A DNA stretch of 64,000 nucleotides from Flavobacterium branchiicola (GCF_018383905.1 NZ_JAGYWA010000010.1:90166-154165), one strand, 5' to 3'. Shown: positions 17,534 through 26,558, numbered from the stretch's first letter. The notes: generated by a model not told the origin, from the sequence alone. Made by a program: numbers and translations.

Positions 17534-17646
17534 AACTCGTTCTTTTGATTTATTGGCGCAAATATCAGAACTGAAATTTAAGTGAAAAAGTAAATTTCCT
17601 GCTAATTTTCAATCTATGTAACAAGTGGGAAAAACTTTGTAATAAG

Positions 17647-18375
17647 TTATAATTTCACCTTTTTCAAAAAGTCAGAACGATAGGTTTCACTTAAAATTAA
17701 AGTCACATTTTTGACATTTTCTTCTGTATGATGCAGTACAATTTCGTTGTGATTAAAGAATTTAATTGCTTTTACAGAAATGATTTCCTTTTTGTTTATA
17801 CGGCAAAAATCGGCTTCGGGAAGTTCTTTTAAAAGTGTATCGAATTTCACATTTTTCAAGTTCATAAAACTTCCGTCAGAAAGTAAAACAGATTTATCGC
17901 GACTGTCACCAAGAGCCGTTTTTATGTACTGAATCTTATTAAAATACAATAAGGTCTTTCCTTTGTCTGTGTTTAACTGTATAAATTTTTTAGCTGCATC
18001 CGGTTTTTCAAAACGTTCAACTGCTTTTGAAATTGCTTTTTGCAAACGTTCCAGTTTTACCGGTTTTGTAATATAATCTACCGCATCTATATTAAAAGCC
18101 TCGGCAGCATATTCTTTATAAGCCGTACAAAAAATCACAAGTTTTCCTTGCAATGTTTCGGCAAGATGAAGCCCGTCAATTCCTGGCATTTCGATATCTG
18201 AAATTAGCAGATCAAAATCCAGCGAAGGAATATCAGACAAAAGTTTCTCAGGATTATTATACGTTTTTACAATTTCCAATTCAGGAATTTGCTCGCAAAG
18301 CATTTTTAGGTATGTTAATCCCGGAAGCTCATCGTCCAGAAGCAAGCATTTCAGTTTTGTATTCAAGGAGATCAA
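17647..18375 (-). CDS. LytTR-family response regulator
   Basis: Receiver domain (CLLLDDELPGL; phospho-acceptor in LLISDIEMPGIDGL; ITKPVKLERLQKAI) followed by a LytTR DNA-binding domain (KTLLYFNKIQYIKTAL...DFCRINKKEIISVKAI...VTLILSETYRSDFLKKV). There is no ATG before the receiver core. Candidate starts are TTG at 18375 or 18366, or CTG at the position where relatives normally begin (M)KCLLLDD. The frame overlaps the kinase gene by up to 47 bp, so translational coupling is likely. It probably acts with the kinase just upstream. Confidence 0.88.
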   Translation of the reverse strand: MISLNTKLKCLLLDDELPGLTYLKMLCEQIPELEIVKTYNNPEKLLSDIPSLDFDLLISDIEMPGIDGLHLAETLQGKLVIFCTAYKEYAAEAFNIDAVDYITKPVKLERLQKAISKAVERFEKPDAAKKFIQLNTDKGKTLLYFNKIQYIKTALGDSRDKSVLLSDGSFMNLKNVKFDTLLKELPEADFCRINKKEIISVKAIKFFNHNEIVLHHTEENVKNVTLILSETYRSDFLKKVKL

Positions 18376-19090
18376 TTTTTAGATGGGCAATATAAACATC
18401 GTTTTCAATAAACTTATCTAGTCTAAAATTATTCTTATAAATGATGCGCAGTCGATGTTCCAGCGTAGCATGACCAAAACCGCTTCGTTCCTTTTTTAAA
18501 ACTTTTTTATCGGACATTTTATTAGAAACTGTCATAAAAAAAGCATTGTCTTTAAATTCGAAAACAACCGAAATAAAAGCATCGGCACTTTGAAGATCGG
18601 CGTGTTTAAATGCATTTTCAATTAAATCAATCGAAATCAATGGTGCCAGCAAAGGCTGATCATACAATTTATCTTCCTGATTAATATTCGTTTTAATCTT
18701 AAGTTCAAAAAGCGGGCTGATTTTTATTTTGTTGATTTCGATTAAATTCAAAGCAAAATCAATTTCTTCTTTGGCAGTAACAAATTTCTTTTTGCTTTCG
18801 TATAAAATATAATCCAGAACGTTGGCTAATTTATCTAAAGCAAAATAGGTCTGATAAGCGTGTGACTGAATCGAGTTTAAAATATTCTTAAACAAATGCG
18901 GATTAAGTTTCGACTCTAAGTTCTCTAACTGCAAATCGTTTACTTTTGATTCTAAAGCATAAAAACTTTGTTCTGCATTATCTTTTGCTTTTCTGGCTTG
19001 CATTAATAAATAAACCATAAAGCCTATTATAACAACAAGCAACAAGAGAATGATTAAAAAGATTAAAGTTGTAGTATTGTTTTCCTGCAT
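18329..19090 (-). CDS. LytS/YehU-type sensor histidine kinase
   Basis: From the ATG at 19090 the protein is 253 aa: one membrane helix (TTTLIFLIILLLLVVIIGFMVYLL), a short coiled segment, the His_kinase domain with the phospho-acceptor motif LESKLNPHLFKNILNSIQSHAYQ, then a degenerate ATPase domain with the N-box LIENAFKHAD and GFGHATLEHRLRIIY. There is no extracellular sensor domain, so the signal is probably membrane or intracellular. A frame extended to GTG 19120 would put charged residues ahead of the TM and is less likely. It partners with the overlapping LytTR regulator. Confidence 0.85.
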   Translation of the reverse strand: MQENNTTTLIFLIILLLLVVIIGFMVYLLMQARKAKDNAEQSFYALESKVNDLQLENLESKLNPHLFKNILNSIQSHAYQTYFALDKLANVLDYILYESKKKFVTAKEEIDFALNLIEINKIKISPLFELKIKTNINQEDKLYDQPLLAPLISIDLIENAFKHADLQSADAFISVVFEFKDNAFFMTVSNKMSDKKVLKKERSGFGHATLEHRLRIIYKNNFRLDKFIENDVYIAHLKIDLLEYKTEMLASGR

Positions 19091-19338
19091 AGTGTTTATT
19101 TTTTCTGCCAAAGGTTTCACAGATTATTATAGATCAAACTCTTTGTAATCATTTTAACCTGTGTGTCTCTATTTTTTTAATGGAAACAAATTAAATTCTG
19201 AAATTAACTGCAAATATGAGAAAAGCTACTGATTCTATAATCAAAAATAAGAAAATTATCACAACAGAAAAGTCTTCAAATTTGTGTTAACATTAAGTAA
19301 AATACAATCGATTGTTTATGATTTTGAGCACTTTTCAC

Positions 19339-19346
19339 TACATTTG
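19339..19346 (+). promoter_or_regulatory. -7 box of RND/MMPL exporter gene
   Basis: TACATTTG is an exact TAnnTTTG match 20 bp before the ATG at 19367, implying a very short leader. The gene is divergent from the LytS-type kinase. The 246-bp intergenic region holds no other clear feature. Confidence 0.45.
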
Positions 19347-19366
19347 CAACCATTTTTAAAGATTTT

Positions 19367-21730
19367 ATGAAAAACACTATTCAAGTTGGTTTTTGGGAAA
19401 AATTGGCCCGAATTATACTTAAAAACCGAATTACACTTTTGATTGTTGTCGCAGCATTAACGATTTTCCTTGGTTACCAATGGAAGAATCTTTCTATGAC
19501 GTATACCGAAGCTAATTTACTGCCTAAAAACCATATCGCAAACAAAGATTACCAAAAATTCCTGGATAAATTTGGTGAGGAAGGAAATCTGATTGTAATT
19601 GGTTTTCAGGACCCAAAGTTTTTCACACCAAAAAACTATGCCGCCTGGAATGAATTAATGACAGGTTTAAAAAAATCTAAAGAGGTCGATTTAGTCGTTT
19701 CTCTAAACGATTTAAAGAAACTGGAAAAAGATACTGTAAATGAAAAATTTGTACTTTCTCCTTTTATCGATCAAAGTAAAGCGGTTGATCCAGAATATTT
19801 AAAGAAAATACAATACGATTTATTTCATAATTTACCATTTTATGAAGGATTGCTGTTTAATAAAGAAAGCGGCAGTATTCGTTCTGCGGTTTACATGAAT
19901 AAAGCACTTGTAAACACACCTGAAAGAAAAACGTTTATACTTGAAAATCTGGTTCCGAAAATCGATAAATTCGAAAAAACAACCGGAATTGATCTTCGTG
20001 TTTCGGGAATGCCATACATTAGAACGATCAATGCTGATAACATGAAAGGTGAAATCGGGCTTTTTATTGGCGCGGCTTTGCTTACAGTTTCTTTGATTTT
20101 CTTTTTCTTTTTCCGTTCGTTCAGAGCAACATTCATTTCAATCTGTATTTTGATTGTTGGTGTTATCTGGTCTTTCGGAACGTTAGGATTATTTCATTAT
20201 AAAATCACGATTTTAACGGCGATTATTCCGCCATTAATTATCGTAATCGGAATCACGAATTGTATTTTCCTGATTAATAAATACCAACAGGAAATTAAAC
20301 TACATAACAATCAGGCAAAAGCTCTACAGCGTGTTATTTCAAAAATTGGAGTTTCGACTTTAATGACCAATTTAACCACTGCAATAGGTTTTGCAACTTT
20401 CATGATTACCGGAAATGATTTGCTTTTTGAATTTGGTCTGGTAACTTCTATCAATGTAATTTCTGTGTATTTATTGACACTTTTAATCGTGCCGATTATA
20501 TACAGTTTTATGTCGCTTCCAAAAGAAAAACACTTATATCACTTAACTAAAACTTACATTTCTACTTTGTTGGATTTTGTTGAAAATGTAGTTAAAAACA
20601 AGCGTAAAGTCATTTATATCATTTACGGTCTATTTTTGATTTTTAGTGTAATTGGAGTTTCTCAAATGAAAGTTTCAGGAAGTTTGATTGGTGAAATGCC
20701 AAAAAGCGCTTCTTTCTTTAAAGACATTTTATTCTACGAAAAAGAATTTAACGGCGTAATGCCATTGGAAATCATGATTGACACCAAAAAGAAAAAAGGT
20801 GTTATGAAAGCTTCGACCATTCGTAAAATGGATGAATTGCAAAATACAATTGCTGAATTACCTGAATTGGCAAAACCAGTTTCGGTTGTAAATTTGGTTA
20901 AATATTCTAAACAAGCTTTCTACAACGGAAACCCTGAATATTATCAATTACCAACTTCACAGGAACAGACTTTTATTTTGAGTTATGCTAAAAACGCAAC
21001 GAAAAACAGCAAAGAAAACCTGATGAAAGCTTATGTTGATTCAACCGGACAATACGCGAGAATCACCACTTTCATGAAAGATATAGGAACGGATGAAATG
21101 GCGAAAGTGGAGAAAAAACTGCACACTAAAATTGATGAAATTTTCCCAAAAGACCGTTATGAAGTAACTGTTACAGGAAAAGCATTAGTGTTTCAGAAAG
21201 GAACTTCGTACTTGGTTGACAACTTAATCGAATCATTGATTTTTGCGATTCTGGTTATTGCCGCTTTGATGCTTTATTTATTCAGATCATTCAAAATGGT
21301 TTTTGCATCGGTAATCACCAATATCTTACCGCTATGTATTACTTCGGGATTAATGGGTTATTTTGGAATTCCGTTAAAACCTTCAACGATTTTAGTATTT
21401 AGTATTGCATTTGGAATTTCGGTGGATAATGCGATTCAGTTTATGGCAAAATACCGTCATGATTTATTGCAAAGTGGAAAAGTTAAAAAATCTGTTTTCA
21501 GTGCTTTAAGAGAAACCGGAATCAGTACTTTTTATACTTCAGTCGTTTTGATTTTAGGTTTTGCAACTTTTACGCTTTCAAGTTTTAGCGGAACAATTGC
21601 ATTGGGGGGGTTAATTTCATGTACCTTGGCATTTGCTATGTTTGCTAACTTAGTTGTATTACCTTCTTTGGTTTTAACTTTTGAAAAGAAAAAAGCTAAG
21701 AAAGAGGATTTGGAGAATTTAGATAAATAA
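19367..21730 (+). CDS. RND/MMPL-family exporter
   Basis: The 787-aa inner-membrane protein has the duplicated MMPL/SSD architecture: TM1 (about 18-36), a large periplasmic loop, five TMs (about 225-385), TM7 (about 415-435), a second loop, then five TMs ending near 775. The signature GISVDNAIQFMAKYRHD in the second half resembles the proton-relay GxxxD of the family. Relatives export lipids, hopanoids or other hydrophobic molecules. No membrane-fusion or outer-membrane partner is adjacent, which favours a stand-alone lipid-type exporter. Substrate unknown. Confidence 0.88.
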   Translation: MKNTIQVGFWEKLARIILKNRITLLIVVAALTIFLGYQWKNLSMTYTEANLLPKNHIANKDYQKFLDKFGEEGNLIVIGFQDPKFFTPKNYAAWNELMTGLKKSKEVDLVVSLNDLKKLEKDTVNEKFVLSPFIDQSKAVDPEYLKKIQYDLFHNLPFYEGLLFNKESGSIRSAVYMNKALVNTPERKTFILENLVPKIDKFEKTTGIDLRVSGMPYIRTINADNMKGEIGLFIGAALLTVSLIFFFFFRSFRATFISICILIVGVIWSFGTLGLFHYKITILTAIIPPLIIVIGITNCIFLINKYQQEIKLHNNQAKALQRVISKIGVSTLMTNLTTAIGFATFMITGNDLLFEFGLVTSINVISVYLLTLLIVPIIYSFMSLPKEKHLYHLTKTYISTLLDFVENVVKNKRKVIYIIYGLFLIFSVIGVSQMKVSGSLIGEMPKSASFFKDILFYEKEFNGVMPLEIMIDTKKKKGVMKASTIRKMDELQNTIAELPELAKPVSVVNLVKYSKQAFYNGNPEYYQLPTSQEQTFILSYAKNATKNSKENLMKAYVDSTGQYARITTFMKDIGTDEMAKVEKKLHTKIDEIFPKDRYEVTVTGKALVFQKGTSYLVDNLIESLIFAILVIAALMLYLFRSFKMVFASVITNILPLCITSGLMGYFGIPLKPSTILVFSIAFGISVDNAIQFMAKYRHDLLQSGKVKKSVFSALRETGISTFYTSVVLILGFATFTLSSFSGTIALGGLISCTLAFAMFANLVVLPSLVLTFEKKKAKKEDLENLDK

Positions 21731-21937
21731 GTTTTTTTGCCACGAATTGGCACGAATTAAAAATACAGATCTTTGTCAAAGTTTAAAACTTTGACAAAGA
21801 TTAACACACCGTTTGTCATTCCGAGAAACGAGGAATCACACTCGAAACTCGACAAAGATTGGCGAATTTCTTTGCGGAATTACTAGTACGATTCCTCGTT
21901 TCTCGGAATAACAAAAAGAGAAAAAAGCTTCTTTTGA
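21731..21937. repeat. Intergenic palindromes: 33-bp ACTTTGACAAAG palindrome and 23-bp-arm inverted repeat
   Basis: Bases 21769-21801 are a perfect 33-bp palindrome with 16-bp arms (left ATCTTTGTCAAAGTTT), nearly identical to the one at 45887-45919. Bases 21815-21837 and 21890-21912 are 23-bp inverted arms with one mismatch (core CCGAGAAACGAGGAATC), separated by 52 bp. A remnant CCACGAATTGGCACGAATT lies at about 21740-21758. No gene is visible. Confidence 0.8.
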
Positions 21938-21940
21938 AAA

Positions 21941-22025
21941 CGAGTGCCCTAGCCCTGATAGAAGCGACATCCTTTCTGTTTTTTCTTTAAAAATAGAAAG
22001 ATATAGCGGATAGCAGGAAACAGCT
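21941..22025. other. Structured intergenic element of unknown function
   Basis: A block richer in G+C than its surroundings, just upstream of the asnS promoter. CCCTGATAGAAGC and GCGGATAGCAGG enclose an inner hairpin, ATCCTTTCT / AGAAAGAT, around an A/T loop. From memory, similar AGCCCTGATAG...GCGGATAGCAGG blocks recur in flavobacterial intergenic regions, but I could not check this. It could be a dispersed repeat or an RNA structure. Confidence 0.35.
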
Positions 22026-22047
22026 TCAAAAATTAATTATTATCGAT

Positions 22048-22055
22048 TATATTTG
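22048..22055 (+). promoter_or_regulatory. -7 box of asnS
   Basis: TATATTTG is an exact TAnnTTTG match 45 bp before the asnS ATG. Confidence 0.5.
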
Positions 22056-22100
22056 CAGTTGTTCAAAACGAATATTATTTAATATCAATTATATATAAAA

Positions 22101-23546
22101 ATGAGACACACAAAGGTTAAAGACTTATTAAACAGTACGACGACGCTACAGGAAGTGAATGCAAAAGGATGGGTGAGAACTTTTAGAAATAATCAGTTCA
22201 TCGCGCTTAATGACGGTTCTACAATTAATAATATTCAATGTGTTGTTGATTTTGAAAATACACCGGAAGAGACTTTAAAAAGAATCACGACCGGAGCTGC
22301 GGTTTCTGTAATTGGAACTTTGGTTGAAAGTAAAGGTGCTGGTCAGAAATACGAAATTCAGGTAAACAAATTGGAGATTCTTGGAGATTCTGACGCGGAG
22401 AAATTCCCAATGCAGCCTAAAAAACACTCTTTAGAATTTTTACGTGAAAATGCTCACTTGCGTGTACGTACAAATGCTTTTGGTGCAATTATGCGTGTGC
22501 GTTCGGTATTGTCTTATGCAGTTCATAAATATTTTCAGGATAAAGGTTTTGTGTATGTAAACACGCCAATTATCACTGGAGCTGATGCTGAAGGTGCTGG
22601 AGAAATGTTTCAGGTAACTTCTTTGCCACTTGATAATTTGCCAAAAAATGAAGAAGGAAACATTGATTTCAAAAAAGATTTCTTTGGGAAACATACGAAC
22701 TTAACGGTTTCTGGACAATTAGAAGGAGAAACTTTTGCAATGGCTTTGGGGCAGATTTATACTTTTGGACCAACGTTTAGAGCAGAAAACTCAAACACTT
22801 CTCGTCACCTGGCAGAATTCTGGATGATCGAGCCTGAAGTTGCTTTCAATGATCTTGATGACAACATGGATTTGGCTGAAGATTTTATTCAGTATGTGAT
22901 TAAATATGCTTTAGAAAACTGTAAGGATGATTTAAAATTCTTAGAAGGAAGACTTCTTGAAGAAGAAAAATCAAAACCACAGGCAGAAAGAAGCGAAATG
23001 AGTTTGTTAGACAAATTGAACTTCGTTTTAGAAAACAACTTCAAACGTGTTTCTTATACTGAGGCAATTGATATTTTAAGAGATTCAACTCCAAATAAAA
23101 AGAAGAAATTTCAATATATCATTAACGAATGGGGAGCTGATTTACAATCAGAGCACGAGCGTTATTTAGTGGAAAAACACTTTAAATGTCCGGTAATTTT
23201 GTTTGATTACCCGGCAAACATCAAAGCGTTTTACATGCGTTTGAATGACAACACAGAACCAGGAAGAGAAACCGTTCGTGCAATGGATATCCTTTTCCCA
23301 GGAATTGGAGAAATCGTTGGTGGCTCTGAAAGAGAAGAGCGTTACGATGTTTTGGTTGAAAAAATGAAAGCTTTAGAAATCGACGAAGAAGAATTATACT
23401 GGTACTTAGATACAAGAAGATTCGGTTCTGCGACACACGCAGGTTTCGGTTTAGGATTTGAGCGTTTAGTATTGTTTGTTACAGGAATGACAAACATTAG
23501 AGACGTAATTCCTTTCCCAAGAACTCCTGGAAGTGCAGAATTTTAA
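22101..23546 (+). CDS. asnS: Asparaginyl-tRNA synthetase
   Basis: Class II synthetase of the AspRS subclass (481 aa) that charges tRNA-Asn. N-terminal OB-fold anticodon-binding domain (VNAKGWVRTFRNNQFIALNDGS, residues ~19-40); catalytic domain with motif 2 (TFRAENSNTSRHLAEFWMIEPE) and motif 3 (GFGLGFERLVLFVTGMTNIRDV). The NSNTSRHLAEF form, rather than the Asp-specific motif, indicates AsnRS. Length is usual. It stands alone upstream of rpoN, separated by CTAAGG repeats. Confidence 0.97.
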   Translation: MRHTKVKDLLNSTTTLQEVNAKGWVRTFRNNQFIALNDGSTINNIQCVVDFENTPEETLKRITTGAAVSVIGTLVESKGAGQKYEIQVNKLEILGDSDAEKFPMQPKKHSLEFLRENAHLRVRTNAFGAIMRVRSVLSYAVHKYFQDKGFVYVNTPIITGADAEGAGEMFQVTSLPLDNLPKNEEGNIDFKKDFFGKHTNLTVSGQLEGETFAMALGQIYTFGPTFRAENSNTSRHLAEFWMIEPEVAFNDLDDNMDLAEDFIQYVIKYALENCKDDLKFLEGRLLEEEKSKPQAERSEMSLLDKLNFVLENNFKRVSYTEAIDILRDSTPNKKKKFQYIINEWGADLQSEHERYLVEKHFKCPVILFDYPANIKAFYMRLNDNTEPGRETVRAMDILFPGIGEIVGGSEREERYDVLVEKMKALEIDEEELYWYLDTRRFGSATHAGFGLGFERLVLFVTGMTNIRDVIPFPRTPGSAEF

Positions 23547-23680
23547 TCTGAGGTTCTAAGGTACTGAGGTACTAAGATTCTAAGGTTTAAAATATAAATG
23601 AAATAATTTTTACGCGAATTTAATTCGCCAATATAAGATACTTAGTGCCTTTGCGCCTTAGTACCTTAGCACCTTTTTAT
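23547..23680. repeat. CTAAGG/CCTTAG inverted repeat between asnS and rpoN
   Basis: A CTAAGGTACTGAGGTACTAAG block (23550-23585) faces a complementary GCGCCTTAGTACCTTAG block (23640-23675). Together they could form a long imperfect stem whose right arm ends 6 bp before the rpoN ATG. The left arm matches repeats at 3300-3332 and 6722-6765. Confidence 0.5.
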
Positions 23681-25141
23681 ATGCTAAAGCAATTTTTAAA
23701 TTTAAAATTATCCCAAAAATTATCTCCACAGCAAATACAGCTGATGAAGTTAATTCAATTGCCTACGCAAGCTTTTGAACAGCGTTTATTGGAAGAAATG
23801 AACGAAAATCCGGCCTTAGAAGCTGGAAAAGAAGACGAATACGAAGCTGATGAATTTGCCAATGAAGACTACGACGATTATGATGATGCAGAATCTGACA
23901 GAATTGAAGCAGATGACATTAACATTGACGAATATCTAAGCGACGACGATACGCCTGATTACAAAACTCAGGTAAATAATTATAGTGAAGACGAAGAACG
24001 CGAAACACCATTTGCTTCGCCAATTAGTTTTCATCAGGATTTAATCAATCAGCTGAATACTTTTATTTTGAATGATGAAGAACGCGAAATCGCGGAATTC
24101 CTTGTTGGAAGTATTGATGATATGGGTTACATCCGCAGAAGTATTCCGGATATTGTAGACGACATGGCTTTTACACAAGGTATTTATACCGATGAAGCTA
24201 TGGTCGAAAAAATGATGACGGTAATTCATGAATTGGAACCATCTGGAGTTGGTGCGCGTGACTTACAAGAATGCTTATTATTGCAATTAAAGCATAAAAC
24301 GCCAACTGAATATGTTGATTTGGCAATTGACATTATCGAGAATCAGTTTGATGCTTTTACGAAGAAACATTACGATAAGTTGCTTCAGAAATATGGTGTT
24401 TCAAATGAACAGCTAAAAAAAGCAATTAACGAAATTGAAAGACTGAATCCGAAACCGGGTGGGTCTTACACTGGAAATAACAAAGTAACCGAAAATGTGG
24501 TTCCGGATTTTGCCATCAGAATTGTAGATGGTGAACTGGAATTAACTTTAAACGGAAGAAATGCTCCTTCCCTGCACGTTTCTAAAGATTATCAGGAAAT
24601 GATGCAGACGTATAAAGATTCCCGTGATAAATCGACTGCACAAAAAGATGCGGTTCAGTTTATCAAACAAAAACTGGATTCGGCTAAATGGTTTATCGAT
24701 GCAATCAGACAACGTCAGGAAACTCTTTTTGTAACTATGAATGCGATTATGCATTATCAGGAAGAATATTTCTTAGATGGCGACGAAACCAAACTAAAAC
24801 CAATGATCTTAAAAGATATTGCGGATATGGTTGGTTTGGATATTTCGACGATTTCACGTGTTGCCAACAGTAAATATGTTGAAACGCCATACGGAACAAA
24901 ACTAATTAAAGAATTCTTCTCTGAAGCGATGAAAAATGATCAGGGTGAAGATGTTTCGACTCTGGAAATCAAAAAAATTCTTAAGAATACGATTGAAGAA
25001 GAAGATAAAAAGAAACCTTTACCAGACGATCAACTGGCCGAAATCTTAAAAGAAAAAGGTTATCCGATTGCACGAAGAACTATCGCTAAATACCGCGAAC
25101 AACTTGATATTCCGGTTGCGAGAATGAGAAAGAAGATTTAG
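23681..25141 (+). CDS. rpoN: RNA polymerase sigma-54 factor
   Basis: From the ATG at 23681 (486 aa) the protein starts directly with the region I activator-interacting domain MLKQFLNLKLSQKLSPQQIQLMKLIQLP. An acidic region II follows (DEYEADEFANEDYDDYDDAESD), then the core-binding domain, the HTH (LDISTISRVANSKYV) and the RpoN box ARRTIAKYREQ near the C-terminus (GYPIARRTIAKYREQLDIPVARMRKK). A 12-residue upstream extension in the same frame lies in repeat DNA and was rejected. Sigma-54 needs an AAA+ activator; one is encoded at 54390-55739. Confidence 0.96.
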   Translation: MLKQFLNLKLSQKLSPQQIQLMKLIQLPTQAFEQRLLEEMNENPALEAGKEDEYEADEFANEDYDDYDDAESDRIEADDINIDEYLSDDDTPDYKTQVNNYSEDEERETPFASPISFHQDLINQLNTFILNDEEREIAEFLVGSIDDMGYIRRSIPDIVDDMAFTQGIYTDEAMVEKMMTVIHELEPSGVGARDLQECLLLQLKHKTPTEYVDLAIDIIENQFDAFTKKHYDKLLQKYGVSNEQLKKAINEIERLNPKPGGSYTGNNKVTENVVPDFAIRIVDGELELTLNGRNAPSLHVSKDYQEMMQTYKDSRDKSTAQKDAVQFIKQKLDSAKWFIDAIRQRQETLFVTMNAIMHYQEEYFLDGDETKLKPMILKDIADMVGLDISTISRVANSKYVETPYGTKLIKEFFSEAMKNDQGEDVSTLEIKKILKNTIEEEDKKKPLPDDQLAEILKEKGYPIARRTIAKYREQLDIPVARMRKKI

Positions 25142-25184
25142 GCTTTCTTTTTTTAAACCATATAAGAAATATAAGTTTTTAAAT

Positions 25185-25219
25185 AAAAACCCGACAAATT
25201 TAATTCTGTCGGGTTTTTT
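25185..25219 (+). terminator. rpoN terminator
   Basis: Hairpin AAAAACCCGACA / TGTCGGGTTTTTT with a 10-nt loop and T-run, 44 bp after the rpoN stop. Related in sequence to the CCCGACAGG palindromes at 25447 and 38441. Confidence 0.8.
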
Positions 25220-25253
25220 AATTTATTGCTCCAAATCAAAACACACGATTTCA

Positions 25254-25480
25254 TATTCCGTAGGAATATCTCATCGGTAGAAAAAAAATGTTTTTTTCGT
25301 TGTGTCCTGTAGGGACACCTGTTTTAACGGAATTATATATCCGTCTATAAATCAAACGTTCCTACGGAACGAATAACTGAAAACCATATTAATTTTCTAC
25401 CGATGAAACATTCTTACGGAATGAATAATGTTTTCTAAAAACAAACAAACCCGACAGGTTTTTAAAAACTTGTCGGGTTT
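25254..25480. repeat. Multi-hairpin intergenic element plus CCCGACAGG palindrome
   Basis: Bases 25271-25284 and 25393-25406 are perfect 14-bp inverted arms (TCATCGGTAGAAAA). They enclose three small palindromes: TGTCCTGTAGGGACA (25302-25316), an ACGGAATTATATATCCGT segment (25327-25344) and CGTTCCTACGGAACG (25357-25371). They are flanked outside by related ATTCCGTAGGAAT (25255-25267) and CATTCTTACGGAATG (25409-25423). Bases 25447-25480 hold an AAACCCGACA/TGTCGGGTTT hairpin that may terminate the minus-strand gene at 25499. No ORF is visible. Confidence 0.75.
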
Positions 25481-25498
25481 AATATAATCTATAAAAAT

Positions 25499-25936
25499 CT
25501 ATTTATACTGATCTGGTAATATTGTCACATCAAATAAAAAAACCTTCTTTTTATCGCTATAACTATAAATGAGATTATAATCATTATCTCTAAAAACCTG
25601 AAGTCCCGGATTTGCTTTGGCAGTACTAATTAAGCTTTTTTGAATTTCATTTTGTATAACATCAACCTCAGCGGTAGCTTTTTCTACATTCAGCAATGTT
25701 AAATTATATCGAACCACTCTTTCCTCAGGTAAACTAACACTATCTAAACGAATTCCTTCCTGAATAGTTAATGGGCAATTTTCATTATATTTTCCAATCA
25801 ATTCTACTACTTCCGTATTAACCTCACTAGCATTTTTAGAAAGATAAAATTGAAAAAAAACTGCTAAAACAATTGCAATTCCAATTACAACTAATAATAA
25901 GATATTCTGTTTTCTTCTCTTTTGTTTTTCCTCCAT
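25499..25936 (-). CDS. Hypothetical membrane-anchored protein
   Basis: The 145-aa protein has a basic N-terminus (MEEKQKRRKQN), one TM helix (about 12-31) and a soluble C-terminal domain of about 110 residues that would lie outside the inner membrane. I do not recognise a family. The short gap (31 bp) to tdk and the shared direction suggest co-transcription with it. Confidence 0.65.
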   Translation of the reverse strand: MEEKQKRRKQNILLLVVIGIAIVLAVFFQFYLSKNASEVNTEVVELIGKYNENCPLTIQEGIRLDSVSLPEERVVRYNLTLLNVEKATAEVDVIQNEIQKSLISTAKANPGLQVFRDNDYNLIYSYSDKKKVFLFDVTILPDQYK

Positions 25937-25967
25937 TGTTTATTAAAGCTTAGATAGAACTTAAAAT

Positions 25968-26558
25968 CTATTTTTCCTGAATCTTTTTCATTGCATTATA
26001 ATACGCTGCACGACTAAGTGGTTCGTACTCTTCGGTTTCACCCAACATAACCAATTTATCATTATCTGTTTTTCTAAAACTATAATTGGCTAAATTTCCA
26101 GTTCTGGTACAAACTGCATGTACTTTGGTAACATATTCTGCAGTTGCCATAAGAGCGGGCATTGGTCCGAAAGGATTTCCTTTAAAATCCATATCCAGTC
26201 CGGCAACAATTACACGAATTCCCTGATTGGCCAGATCATTGCAAACTGTTACAATTTCGTCATCAAAAAACTGTGCTTCATCAATACCAATTACATCACA
26301 GCCTTGTGCCAAAATCAATATATTAGCCGCCGCAGGAACTGGTGTTGAACGAATTTCGTTGGCATCATGAGACACTACCATTTCGTCATGATAACGGGTA
26401 TCAATAGCGGGTTTAAAAATTTCGACTCTTTGTTTAGCAAATTGAGCGCGTTTTAATCTACGGATCAGCTCTTCGGTTTTACCCGAAAACATTGATCCAC
26501 AAATAACTTCAATCCAACCAAATTGTTCTTTGTGATTTACTGTATTTTCGAGAAACAT
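25968..26558 (-). CDS. tdk: Thymidine kinase
   Basis: Phosphorylates thymidine in nucleotide salvage (type II TK1-like). P-loop GSMFSGKTEELIRRLKRAQ, DEAQFF Walker B region, lasso-like segment ending in YEPLSRAAYYNAM. From the ATG at 26558 it is 196 aa, the usual length. A 31-residue extension to 26651 would begin inside a perfect -7 box (TACTTTTG, 26656-26649), so the shorter start is preferred. The zinc-finger cysteines of TK1 enzymes are largely missing (only AVCTRTGN is kept). Confidence 0.93.
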   Translation of the reverse strand: MFLENTVNHKEQFGWIEVICGSMFSGKTEELIRRLKRAQFAKQRVEIFKPAIDTRYHDEMVVSHDANEIRSTPVPAAANILILAQGCDVIGIDEAQFFDDEIVTVCNDLANQGIRVIVAGLDMDFKGNPFGPMPALMATAEYVTKVHAVCTRTGNLANYSFRKTDNDKLVMLGETEEYEPLSRAAYYNAMKKIQEK

